This document shows, in pieces, positions 1 to 5,935 of a stretch of DNA of 9,248 nucleotides. A program made the position numbers and the translations under genes. This stretch comes from an uncultured Clostridia bacterium. Its GTDB lineage: Bacteria; Bacillota; Clostridia; Christensenellales; UBA1242. The notes beneath the pieces are model-generated. The model did no database searches, was not told the DNA's origin, and saw nothing but the letters and a program-made list of their open reading frames with translations. The DNA is taken from the NCBI GenBank assembly GCA_934746185.1, contig CAKVEY010000038.1, forward strand, positions 1-9,248, read 5' to 3'. The stretch's first letter is position 1. Each line of letters starts with the position of its first letter.

Positions 1-2
1 GT

Positions 3-164
3 ATTTTAACAGATACAATAATTGAAGTTACGCAAAAGGAAATGAATATTGATAAACTTGCTTACTTGGAAAAAATTTCTGCAAGTTTTGGCCAAAAAAT
101 CAATGATAGAATAAGAATTTTAGAAAAAAATAAAAGGAGAGAAAAAAATGATAAAAGATTTTAA
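3..164 (+). CDS. C-terminal end of an unknown protein, truncated by the window start
   Basis: An open frame enters from the left edge and runs 53 codons to a TAA at 162-164. The visible residues are lysine- and isoleucine-rich, with a probably helical C-terminus (segment LEKISASFGQKINDRIRIL) and a basic tail. Its last 17 bases overlap the start of the next gene, and the next gene's ribosome site lies inside it, so the two are probably translationally coupled in one operon. The overlap with a gene of mobile-element character suggests an accessory gene. No family is recognisable from this fragment. The only doubt about coding is the short visible length; the overlap arrangement and codon use match its neighbours. 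Confidence 0.6.
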   Translation: MLTDTIIEVTQKEMNIDKLAYLEKISASFGQKINDRIRILEKNKRREKNDKRF

Positions 165-807
165 ACAAAAGGAATTAGAATTTGATAATAGCGATTTAAA
201 CGAACTACTATTAAATTTAAACAAATATTTTAAAGATCAACAAAACAATTTTTGTCAAATAGCATTTTGTGTTTATAAAATATCTACATACTTTGATAAC
301 AATTATGTTAGTAAAGAGAAAAAAACACAAGAATATTATGACAAATATAAATTATTAGGTTCTTTTGGTTTTGAAAAAACGGCTGTATCTAGGCTAACAA
401 ATTGTTATTTAAGATTTATGACTGGAACGGACGATAAATCAATTAATCTAAAATCTTGGTACGAAGGTTTTAGCAGTTCAAAACTATTTGAATTATTAAA
501 ACTAAGTGATTTAACCTTAGAAAGTCAAATTGATAAGAAATTAATTACACCAAATATGACGGTAAAAGAAATTAGAGAAAAAGTTAAATTGCTTGCTGAC
601 GGCAAAGATAAGGCTGAAAAAGTCTTAGAAAATGTTCAAGAAGAAAATAACATAGAAGACATTCCTGAAGCATATAACCCTAAAAAATATTATGATTTTG
701 AATACTTTAAAGAGAAATCAAAAGCTCAATTATTAAATATTGTTTGGGAACTTCAAAAAGAATTAGAAAAAATTAAAAAAGGAACGAAGAAGAAAAATGA
801 AAAATAA
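148..807 (+). CDS. 219-aa protein resembling phage/mobile-element accessory proteins
   Basis: The start ATG has a strong ribosome site (AAGGAGA, about 8 bases upstream). Residues 33-90 are helical and read like the adaptor-type helical domain of small Firmicute phage/plasmid proteins, with a possible helix-turn-helix around FGFEKTAVSRLTNCYLRF (73-90). Residues 109-147 carry an SSSKLFELLKLSD segment followed by ITPNMTVKEIREKVK, a pairing I know from uncharacterised mobile-element proteins, where it appears as a short 'MTVREIR' motif. The C-terminal third is charged, with a coiled-coil-like end (190-219). It overlaps both neighbours (17 bases upstream, 11 downstream), so it sits inside a compact operon. 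DNA binding is an inference from the helix pattern only; no enzymatic motif is visible. Confidence 0.8.
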   Translation: MIKDFKQKELEFDNSDLNELLLNLNKYFKDQQNNFCQIAFCVYKISTYFDNNYVSKEKKTQEYYDKYKLLGSFGFEKTAVSRLTNCYLRFMTGTDDKSINLKSWYEGFSSSKLFELLKLSDLTLESQIDKKLITPNMTVKEIREKVKLLADGKDKAEKVLENVQEENNIEDIPEAYNPKKYYDFEYFKEKSKAQLLNIVWELQKELEKIKKGTKKKNEK

Positions 808-1105
808 AGTATTAAGTGAAAATAAAAAAGATAGTTACATAAAACAACTAGAAGAAGAAACAGAAGTATTAACAAATCAATTAAATAGGTGCAACAGACC
901 TGTTTATTGTGTGGACTGTAAGAATTACATAAATAATGATTGTAAATTAAAACATAAGTGCAATTTTAACGATCCTACATATCCAAAACTATTATTAGAT
1001 AGACCATATTATCATCTAAAACCATACAACAAACTTTTAAAAGAAAAAGACTTTGAAATAAAAAAATTAAAAGCTCTATCTAATAAAAAAAATAATTTGT
1101 ATTAA
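797..1105 (+). CDS. Small cysteine-rich protein with coiled-coil ends
   Basis: A 102-aa frame starts 11 bases before the end of the preceding gene, with a purine-rich but weak ribosome site (GGAACGAAG), which fits translational coupling. Residues 10-31 are a charged, heptad-like helix. The centre holds five cysteines: C32, then C38-x2-C41, C49 and C55, a spacing that could hold one zinc ion (for example C38, C41, C49, C55). Residues 78-100 are lysine-rich and helical. The pattern recalls small zinc-binding phage or plasmid proteins, but I do not recognise the family. It is the last gene of the left operon and is followed within 10 bases by a terminator. Confidence 0.7.
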   Translation: MKNKVLSENKKDSYIKQLEEETEVLTNQLNRCNRPVYCVDCKNYINNDCKLKHKCNFNDPTYPKLLLDRPYYHLKPYNKLLKEKDFEIKKLKALSNKKNNLY

Positions 1106-1114
1106 ATATTTATT

Positions 1115-1148
1115 AAAAAACTAGGAGTTTTATTCGCCTAGTTTTTTT
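1115..1148. terminator. Bidirectional intrinsic terminator between convergent genes
   Basis: The arms AAAAAACTAGG (1115-1125) and CCTAGTTTTTT (1137-1147) pair perfectly around an 11-base loop. The T run serves the plus-strand operon, and the A run gives a T run for the minus-strand nuclease gene. It sits 9 bases after one stop codon and a few bases from the other. Confidence 0.85.
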
Positions 1149-1151
1149 ATG

Positions 1152-2081
1152 CTATTCAAGTTGGTCAATAATTTCTTTTTTCATTATTTTAATTTTACTT
1201 ATTAATGAACTTTTTAACCTTTGAGTATTATCTTTTAATTCATCATATTCAATTTCAATTAATTTTAATTTATGCTGGTTATAAAGGTCAATTTTTTCTT
1301 TTTTGTTTTTATTGTATTTTTCATCACCTTTTACTCCCCATAATTCTATGTAAATACCTTTATTAGGTAAAACTGGAATATACCAATCACATACAACTGT
1401 TCTTTCATAAATTTCATCAACTTTTATACTGTATGCATGACTGATATTATTTGTAAATAATATATCATCAACTTTTATTTCTAATTCACTTTCTACAAAA
1501 TGACCATCTTGTGTTTTTTTAATTTTTGCTTTATCTTTATCACTATTTGCTTTTATTTCGTCTATCTTTTCTATCTCTTTAACGTTTGTGCTTAGTTTTG
1601 TATTTTTTGTTTTTAAATTTTCATCAATTTTTAAAATATCTTTTTCTAATCTATCTAATAATGCATCATCACCATATAACTGATTTAATAAATTAGTTAT
1701 TGCTATCATCGTTAATTTTTGATAATAAATTTTATCTTCATTATAAATACGCATAGCATAATCTTTAGCATTATAATAATAGTCTTTTAATTTCGTTTGA
1801 TTTAAATTTTTATCTAAATATTCCATTCTATCTTGTATATTATAATAACATTCTTTACAGTAATTATAACCATTAGTTGTCGGTTCACCACAAAGTAAAC
1901 ATTTTTTATTTTCTTCTTTTGCTACTTGTTTTAAATTGTTATTTGAATTATTATCTTTTAAATACCACTTACCTTTACTATCTTTAACTACTTCACCTGT
2001 TTTAGTCATATCTAAATGTTTTTTGCATAAAGGATAAAACCCAAAAGCATTATCATCACAAACTGCACATTTTTTACCCAT
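1152..2081 (-). CDS. Double zinc-ribbon protein with C-terminal PD-(D/E)XK-type nuclease domain
   Basis: The 309-aa product begins with two treble-cysteine units: C5-x2-C8-x10-C19-x2-H22 and C61-x2-C64-x10-C75-x2-C78. A helical, charged middle (about 85-190) links them to a C-terminal domain whose pattern fits the PD-(D/E)XK nuclease fold: an acidic helix start (ESELEIKVDDIL, 198-208), then CDWYIP with D232, then YIELWG with E246, then Y256, a run of lysines and LKLIEIEYDEL. The same layout, with E followed by an aromatic and glycine, occurs in nuclease domains attached to some helicases. The usual lysine after the glutamate is replaced, and K251 or K261 could substitute. The start is supported by AGGAG 8 bases upstream. 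Role is inferred: a DNA-cutting enzyme of an accessory element, perhaps restriction- or repair-like. Confidence 0.75.
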   Translation of the reverse strand: MGKKCAVCDDNAFGFYPLCKKHLDMTKTGEVVKDSKGKWYLKDNNSNNNLKQVAKEENKKCLLCGEPTTNGYNYCKECYYNIQDRMEYLDKNLNQTKLKDYYYNAKDYAMRIYNEDKIYYQKLTMIAITNLLNQLYGDDALLDRLEKDILKIDENLKTKNTKLSTNVKEIEKIDEIKANSDKDKAKIKKTQDGHFVESELEIKVDDILFTNNISHAYSIKVDEIYERTVVCDWYIPVLPNKGIYIELWGVKGDEKYNKNKKEKIDLYNQHKLKLIEIEYDELKDNTQRLKSSLISKIKIMKKEIIDQLE

Positions 2082-2108
2082 ATTTTTATCTCCTGTTTAT
2101 TATATTTA

Positions 2109-2132
2109 TGTAAAAAATTATAATATTTTACA
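2109..2132. promoter_or_regulatory. Near-perfect 24-bp palindrome between divergent genes
   Basis: The stretch begins TGTAAA and ends TTTACA, and reads the same on both strands except at one symmetric position pair. It lies in the 110-base gap between the divergent nuclease gene and transposase gene and contains TATAAT-like sequence, so a dimeric repressor binding here could control both. It could also belong to the end of the insertion element. Some AT-rich palindromes arise by chance in DNA of this composition. Confidence 0.45.
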
Positions 2133-2191
2133 AAAAACAATATTACATACATCACAAAAAAATACAAAATTCGACAAAGGAAAATTAACAA

Positions 2192-3184
2192 ATGAAACAA
2201 AAACAAAAGAAAATTTATAAAATAGCATATTCAGCTGATGAAAAATTCAATGCTTTAAAATTATGGAAAACATCAACAAAAGAATTTGTAGCACATAGAT
2301 ATCATTGTACAATACAAACGTTATATCGTTGGAAAAGAATATTTGACGGAACTTTGAATAGTTTAGAACCTAAATATTGCGCCCCGTATACTCCACATCC
2401 TAATAAACATACTGACGAAGAAATTAAACATATTAAAGATTTAATAAAAAGAAACCCAAATATAGGACTTAATGAACTATATGGTAAATTAAGACTAAAT
2501 TATTCATATCATCGCAATCCTGTAAGTCTTTATAGATTGCTTCGTAAAAATGGCTGGTATTCACAAGTTAAAAAGAAAAATAAGTATATACCACAACCAT
2601 ATAACACACCTATTCATATCGGTGAAAAAATGCAATTAGATGTGAAATATGTTCCTGCTAATTGTTATATTGGTGAATTTAAAAACGAAAGGCGTTATTT
2701 TCAATATACAATAATAGATGAAGCAACAAGAGAACGCTTTATTTATCCTTACGAAGAACAATGTCCCCAATCAACAATAGATTTTGTTAAAAGAGCAATA
2801 ATATATTTTGGTTATCAACCTAATATAATACAAACAGATAACGGAGCAGAATTTACTTATACAAAACAAACTAAACACAACCAAGTCCATTTATTTGATA
2901 AATTCTGTAATGAACATAAAATTATACATAAAACAATCAAACCACGAACGCCAAGACATAATGGTAAAGTTGAACGAAGTCATAGAAATGATAACGAGCG
3001 ATTTTATAAATATTTAAAGTTTTATTCTTATGAAGATTTAAAACTTCAAATGAAAGCATATTTAAAACGATCTAATAATATCCCAATAAGTATTTTATGC
3101 TCTTACGATAAAAAGCAAAAGTGGTTATCGCCTAAACAAAAACGAAAAGAATTATTATTTTTAGACTGGGGTGTTGTGGAATAG
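2192..3184 (+). CDS. IS481-like DDE transposase (rve integrase fold)
   Basis: The 330-aa product carries an N-terminal helix-turn-helix (about 14-53, with TIQTLYRWKRIFDG), a second helical DNA-binding segment (75-125, GLNELYGKL) and an integrase-core catalytic domain. The triad is visible: D150 in MQLDVKYV, D216 in IIQTDNGAEF, and E261 in PRHNGKVERSH. The C-terminal IS481-type features (NGKVERSHRND, then FY, YLKRSNNIP) are all present and the length is normal, so the enzyme looks intact. The ATG has AAAGGA about 10 bases upstream. A terminator follows 25 bases after the stop. I could not find convincing terminal inverted repeats or a target duplication, so the element's ends are undefined. 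It may be a degenerate element or a domesticated enzyme. Confidence 0.92.
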   Translation: MKQKQKKIYKIAYSADEKFNALKLWKTSTKEFVAHRYHCTIQTLYRWKRIFDGTLNSLEPKYCAPYTPHPNKHTDEEIKHIKDLIKRNPNIGLNELYGKLRLNYSYHRNPVSLYRLLRKNGWYSQVKKKNKYIPQPYNTPIHIGEKMQLDVKYVPANCYIGEFKNERRYFQYTIIDEATRERFIYPYEEQCPQSTIDFVKRAIIYFGYQPNIIQTDNGAEFTYTKQTKHNQVHLFDKFCNEHKIIHKTIKPRTPRHNGKVERSHRNDNERFYKYLKFYSYEDLKLQMKAYLKRSNNIPISILCSYDKKQKWLSPKQKRKELLFLDWGVVE

Positions 3185-3209
3185 AAAATGAACTTAATAT
3201 AATTTTTTC

Positions 3210-3235
3210 CTATGATTTTAATATCATAGTTTTTT
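3210..3235 (+). terminator. Intrinsic terminator of the transposase gene
   Basis: CTATGAT (3210-3216) pairs with ATCATAG (3223-3229) around a 6-base loop and is followed by TTTTTT. It lies 25 bases past the transposase stop codon. Confidence 0.8.
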
Positions 3236-3256
3236 GCATATTAAAGTTTTGAGCGA

Positions 3257-3274
3257 ACTTCCCCTAGGGGAAGT
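3257..3274. repeat. Perfect 18-bp GC-rich palindrome
   Basis: ACTTCCCCTAGGGGAAGT is fully self-complementary with no spacer. Its CCCC/GGGG core stands out sharply in very AT-rich surroundings. With no loop and no T run directly after it, it does not look like a terminator. It may be a protein binding site, a recombination site or the core of a small dispersed repeat. Confidence 0.75.
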
Positions 3275-3316
3275 ATGTTAATATAATTATTACACTAAAT
3301 AATATAACTACTAATA

Positions 3317-3340
3317 AAAAGTATGTTAAACTATACTTTT
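3317..3340. repeat. Inverted repeat carrying a second copy of AAGTATGTTAA
   Basis: AAAAGTAT (3317-3324) pairs with ATACTTTT (3333-3340) around an 8-base loop. The sequence AAGTATGTTAA occurs here (3319-3329) and also at 3271-3281, directly abutting the GC-rich palindrome, 48 bases apart as a direct repeat. Confidence 0.6.
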
Positions 3341-3409
3341 AACACACTTTTTAAAAATATTTTAATTTTTTTGAAAAAATTTTAAAAAACATTTGACAAT
3401 TCTTCAAAA

Positions 3410-3429
3410 TTATTAAGTATTATTAAGTA
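3410..3429. repeat. Two tandem copies of TTATTAAGTA
   Basis: The 10-bp unit is at 3410-3419 and 3420-3429, identical in both copies. It sits between a TTGACA-like and a TATAAT-like box. One helical turn per unit would place two protein-binding sites on the same DNA face. It may also be a simple low-complexity duplication. Confidence 0.5.
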
Positions 3430-3503
3430 AAAATATAGATTATAATATAAATAAAATATAAAAAATTAAAAAATATGATTATAACCAAATTAATAGCATT
3501 AAC

Positions 3504-3533
3504 AAAAAATACCTTGATATTATCAAGGTATTT
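3504..3533 (-). terminator. Intrinsic terminator of the protease gene
   Basis: ATACCTTGAT and ATCAAGGTAT pair around a tiny loop, and on the minus strand the stem is followed by TTTTTT. The stem begins at the stop codon of the metalloprotease gene. Confidence 0.8.
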
Positions 3534-4710
3534 ATTCTAAATTTAATTCGTAATTCATTTTTGCTATATCTTCTGCTTTATCGCCTACATTACGATAAAC
3601 ACTTAAATTGTAAACTTTTAATTTATTTTGATTTTTAATAACAATTAAAAAATCGGTATAATTTCCACTTTTTATATCAGGAAGTATTGCATAATCAGCA
3701 CCCATTATCACTCTTCCTGTGCCTGTTTTATTCTCTTTATCTTCAACATAACTAAAACTACCTGCATTTTCATCTAATTTTACGCTAATTCTTCCAGTTT
3801 TTCCTTCAAAATTTCGTAAATCTTCTTTATTTATCTTTTCAAATTCAACACCAGTTTCGTTTTTAATAACAGATACTAATTTTTCGTAAAAACTATCTTC
3901 GTAAGCATTTATATACTCTTTTACTTCGTCCATTTTTTCTTGATTAAAACTACCATCACTATTAATATGCTTTTTGCCATAAGCACAATATAGTCTTTTT
4001 ACATCGTTTGGACCTAAAATATTAATAACATTTTGATAACCGATATTCATTAAACTTGTTTCATCGTTATAATTTGCGTTATAAGTATCGTTAAACCCGA
4101 ATGAATGTAATAATTCGTGGCTAATAACATTTTTTTGAGCAAAATCGGTCATATTGTCAAAATAACTTTTATTTAAATAAATTGTTGAACCTATAATATA
4201 AACATTTTTATCTACACTATTAGGAGTAAAAATTTTATGGAATAAACTTTTATTAGGTGTTATTTTATTATCGCCAAAATCATTTTTATCAATATTTTTA
4301 TAAACAAATTTAATAGTAGAATTAGTAACTGTTTTATTAGCAAGATATTATGCGTAATTACATACTTCTAAATTATAATCATTATTAATATAATCAAAAA
4401 CATAATTAAATTCGTTTAAAGTGTTTTTTATATTATTTTTAGTGTTTTCAGGCACGCTATCGTCTATATAAACCATAACTTTTTTGTTTAAATTAGGCTT
4501 TAATCTAGAAAACTCATATTGTAAATCGCCACTTCTTATCATTTTAGTATCTACATTTAATTCGCTAACTACTTTTGGAATTAAATTAGAATTTTTAATG
4601 TAATCTCTATTTCCTACAACAATTTTTCTTGCGCTAAAAGAAACAACTGCCCCAACCGAAATGGTTAAAGCGACATCTATAACTTTACGCAAAAGACTTT
4701 TATCACTCAT
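3532..4710 (-). pseudogene. Membrane-anchored metzincin-type metalloprotease, broken by one in-frame stop
   Basis: Read from the ATG at 4710, this is one continuous frame of 392 codons with a single internal TAA at codon 121 (4348-4350); the same frame then stays open for 271 more codons. The N-terminus has one hydrophobic anchor (about residues 12-28, VALTISVGAVVSFSA). After the stop comes the zinc site HELLHSFGFND (198-208), an HExxHxxGxxD motif with E199 catalytic and H198, H202 and D208 as ligands, followed by a metzincin Met-turn (SLMN, M221). No ATG, GTG or TTG with a ribosome site follows the stop before M187, which lies 11 residues ahead of the zinc site, so the catalytic half is unlikely to be made well. 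Causes could be a recent mutation, a sequencing error or readthrough. The upstream hydrophobic ATG choice at 4779 overlaps the rnpB terminator and is rejected. Confidence 0.8.
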
Positions 4711-4716
4711 ATTAAT

Positions 4717-4745
4717 ATTATAACTAACTATTAAATTTTTGTCAA
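4717..4745 (-). promoter_or_regulatory. Perfect consensus promoter for the protease gene
   Basis: On the minus strand, TTGACA (4745-4740) and TATAAT (4722-4717) are separated by exactly 17 bases. Only 6 bases (ATTAAT) lie between the -10 box and the ATG, so transcription should begin at or within a base or two of the start codon. There is no room for a Shine-Dalgarno sequence. Confidence 0.85.
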
Positions 4746-4752
4746 TATCAAA

Positions 4753-4792
4753 TAAAAAACTAGCGTAAACGCTAGTCAAACGCCAAAAGGCG
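4753..4792 (-). terminator. rnpB terminator, preceded by a small hairpin
   Basis: On the minus strand, after rnpB, a short CGCC-TTTT-GGCG hairpin (4792-4781) is followed by ACTAGCG-TTTA-CGCTAGT (4776-4759) and a T run. The second hairpin is the likely intrinsic terminator and lies directly ahead of the protease promoter. Confidence 0.85.
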
Positions 4793-4807
4793 ATATTTTT
4801 TAAATAA

Positions 4808-5128
4808 TTAGTTATTCTATAAGCCGAGTTCTGTATTAGACAAACATCTATCTAGACTTAATGTTACCATTAAGTTCAAGCGGTGTATAAGCTATGGAGC
4901 GAACAACTCACGAGAGCTTTTACCTTGCATCGGGTGGGGTTTACACAACGATTAAGTCACCTTAACCTTAGTAGGCTCTTACCCTACTTTTTCACCCTTA
5001 CCACTTGCGTGGCGGTTATTTTCTGTTGCACTTTCCTTAAAGTCGCCTTCACTGGGATTTCTCCAGCACCCTGTTCTGTGATGCTCGGACTTTCCTCGTA
5101 TAAAATACGCGTTTGTCTGGATAACTAA
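4808..5128 (-). ncRNA. rnpB: RNase P RNA, class A
   Basis: This is the catalytic RNA that trims the 5' leaders of tRNA precursors. On the minus strand the conserved blocks appear in order: CCAGACAAACG (P2 5' side), GAGGAAAGTCCGAGC (P4 5' side), ACAGAACAGGGTGCTGG, AGTGCAACAGAAA followed by ACCGCC, GGTAAGGGTGAAA, GGTAAGAGCC, and near the 3' end GTTTGTCTAATACAGAACTCGGCTTAT, which closes P2 and P4. The ends TTAGTTAT and ATAACTAA pair as P1 and set the boundaries, giving about 321 nt, a normal length. The domain layout after GGTAAGAGCC matches the ancestral (class A) form rather than the Bacillus class B form. It has its own promoter and terminator, so it is an independent unit between ssb and the protease gene. 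Confidence 0.97.
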
Positions 5129-5135
5129 CAATAGT

Positions 5136-5164
5136 ATTATAACATATCTTTTAAAATTTGTAAA
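5136..5164 (-). promoter_or_regulatory. rnpB promoter
   Basis: On the minus strand TTTACA (5164-5159) and TATAAT (5141-5136) are 17 bases apart. The predicted start, about 7 bases on, falls at 5129-5128, which agrees with the rnpB 5' end set by helix P1. Confidence 0.88.
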
Positions 5165-5189
5165 TAGTTTTTATAATTTAACACTAACT

Positions 5190-5218
5190 AAAAAATGGTA
5201 AAACTTAATTTACCATTT
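5190..5218 (-). terminator. Terminator of the pdaB-like/ssb operon
   Basis: AAATGGTAAA (5218-5209 on the minus strand) pairs with TTTACCATTT (5202-5193) and is followed by T residues. It separates the operon from the rnpB promoter. Confidence 0.75.
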
Positions 5219-5243
5219 AATTTAATCTTTTTTATATTTTTGT

Positions 5244-5915
5244 TTATTCGTTTACAGATTTTTTCAATTTATTTAATTCGATTGATGTAATCGGTTCATT
5301 TTCAATAATATTAACCTTAGAAATTGAAATTTCATAAGCAGTTTTATTAACAACTTCTTCATCGTTAAGTTTTTTTTGATATTCTCTACTTTGAATACGA
5401 CCTTCTAGGTTTAATTTAGTGCCGACCTGCAAATCTTTAACAAATTTAGCGTTTCTTCCCCACGCAATGCAAGGAATATAATCACTTTTATTGTAAGCCC
5501 TATTAACAGCAAGTAAAATATCAGTTATTTCTCTTTTAAAAGGCGTAGTTCTAAAAATTGGTTCTTTACATAAAAATCCTTTAAGCGTAATTAAATTAGG
5601 ATTTTTACTTGTGTCAACTTCGGTTAATTCTCTAACAAAAACAGTAAGCATAAGTTTACTTTTGCCATCTATTAGTTTATTGTAACTTCTAAATTGGCCG
5701 TTTAAACTAATAACAGAATTTTCAACTAATTCATCTTTTTTAAATAATTTTTCCGAAATTGTTATAGGAATTACATCACTAGATTCACTAAGTCGTGGAA
5801 CTTCTAAGTTAAACTCATAAAATTTTTCGTCTATAACTGTGTGCGAGTAAACTGGACTTGTTAGCACTTTCCCCCATAATTCAACATTGTTGTTTTGCAA
5901 TAATTCGTAATTCAT
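5244..5915 (-). CDS. ssb: Single-stranded DNA-binding protein with two OB folds
   Basis: The 223-aa product has two consecutive OB-fold domains. The first (about 9-98) contains VELWGKVLTSPVYSHTV, KFYEFNLEVPRLS and LNGQFRSYN. The second (about 107-203) contains ITLKGFLCKEPIFRTTP, REITDILLAVNRAYNKSDYI and PCIAWGRNAKFVKDLQVG, then LEGRIQSREYQ and KTAYEISISKV. The second closely follows the canonical SSB pattern. The length and the pair of domains match a protein group common in Clostridia. The acidic DDDIPF-like tip that recruits partner proteins in typical SSB is absent; the chain ends NKLKKSVNE. The ATG has GGAGG 6 bases upstream. It follows the deacetylase gene by 20 bases in one operon. It is probably an additional DNA-binding protein rather than the main replicative SSB. 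Confidence 0.9.
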   Translation of the reverse strand: MNYELLQNNNVELWGKVLTSPVYSHTVIDEKFYEFNLEVPRLSESSDVIPITISEKLFKKDELVENSVISLNGQFRSYNKLIDGKSKLMLTVFVRELTEVDTSKNPNLITLKGFLCKEPIFRTTPFKREITDILLAVNRAYNKSDYIPCIAWGRNAKFVKDLQVGTKLNLEGRIQSREYQKKLNDEEVVNKTAYEISISKVNIIENEPITSIELNKLKKSVNE

Positions 5916-5935
5916 TTTCTACCTCCATAGTATTT

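Larger units (their letters stand above)
3236..3500. other. Gene-free stretch with palindromes and short repeats
   Basis: No frame here has both a ribosome site and meaningful length; the longest plus-strand start (3475) gives about 22 residues without a ribosome site. What it holds is listed separately: a GC-rich 18-bp palindrome, an inverted repeat with a nearby direct copy of AAGTATGTTAA, and a 10-bp tandem repeat. A TTGACA at 3393-3398 and a TATAAT at 3441-3446 face right but are 42 bases apart, so they do not make one ordinary promoter. It separates the accessory left part from the core-like genes and could contain a junction of an inserted element. Confidence 0.6.

Noticed and set aside
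2012..2206. 64-codon minus-strand open frame, hydrophobic
   Set aside because: It overlaps the start of the zinc-ribbon nuclease gene in another frame and has no ribosome site; AT-rich DNA often yields such phenylalanine- and leucine-rich frames.
2082..3345. Complete insertion sequence with terminal inverted repeats
   Set aside because: Comparing both flanks by eye gave only short AT-rich matches and no target duplication, so I did not define element ends.
3257..3429. CRISPR array or phage attachment site
   Set aside because: Only two copies of short repeats occur, spacing is not regular, no cas gene is present, and no integrase or tRNA target is visible.
4711..4779. Longer N-terminus for the protease starting at 4779
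   Set aside because: That start lies within the rnpB terminator hairpin and upstream of the gene's own promoter.
4883..5128. 81-codon plus-strand open frame
   Set aside because: It is the antisense of the RNase P RNA gene, whose conserved blocks explain the sequence.
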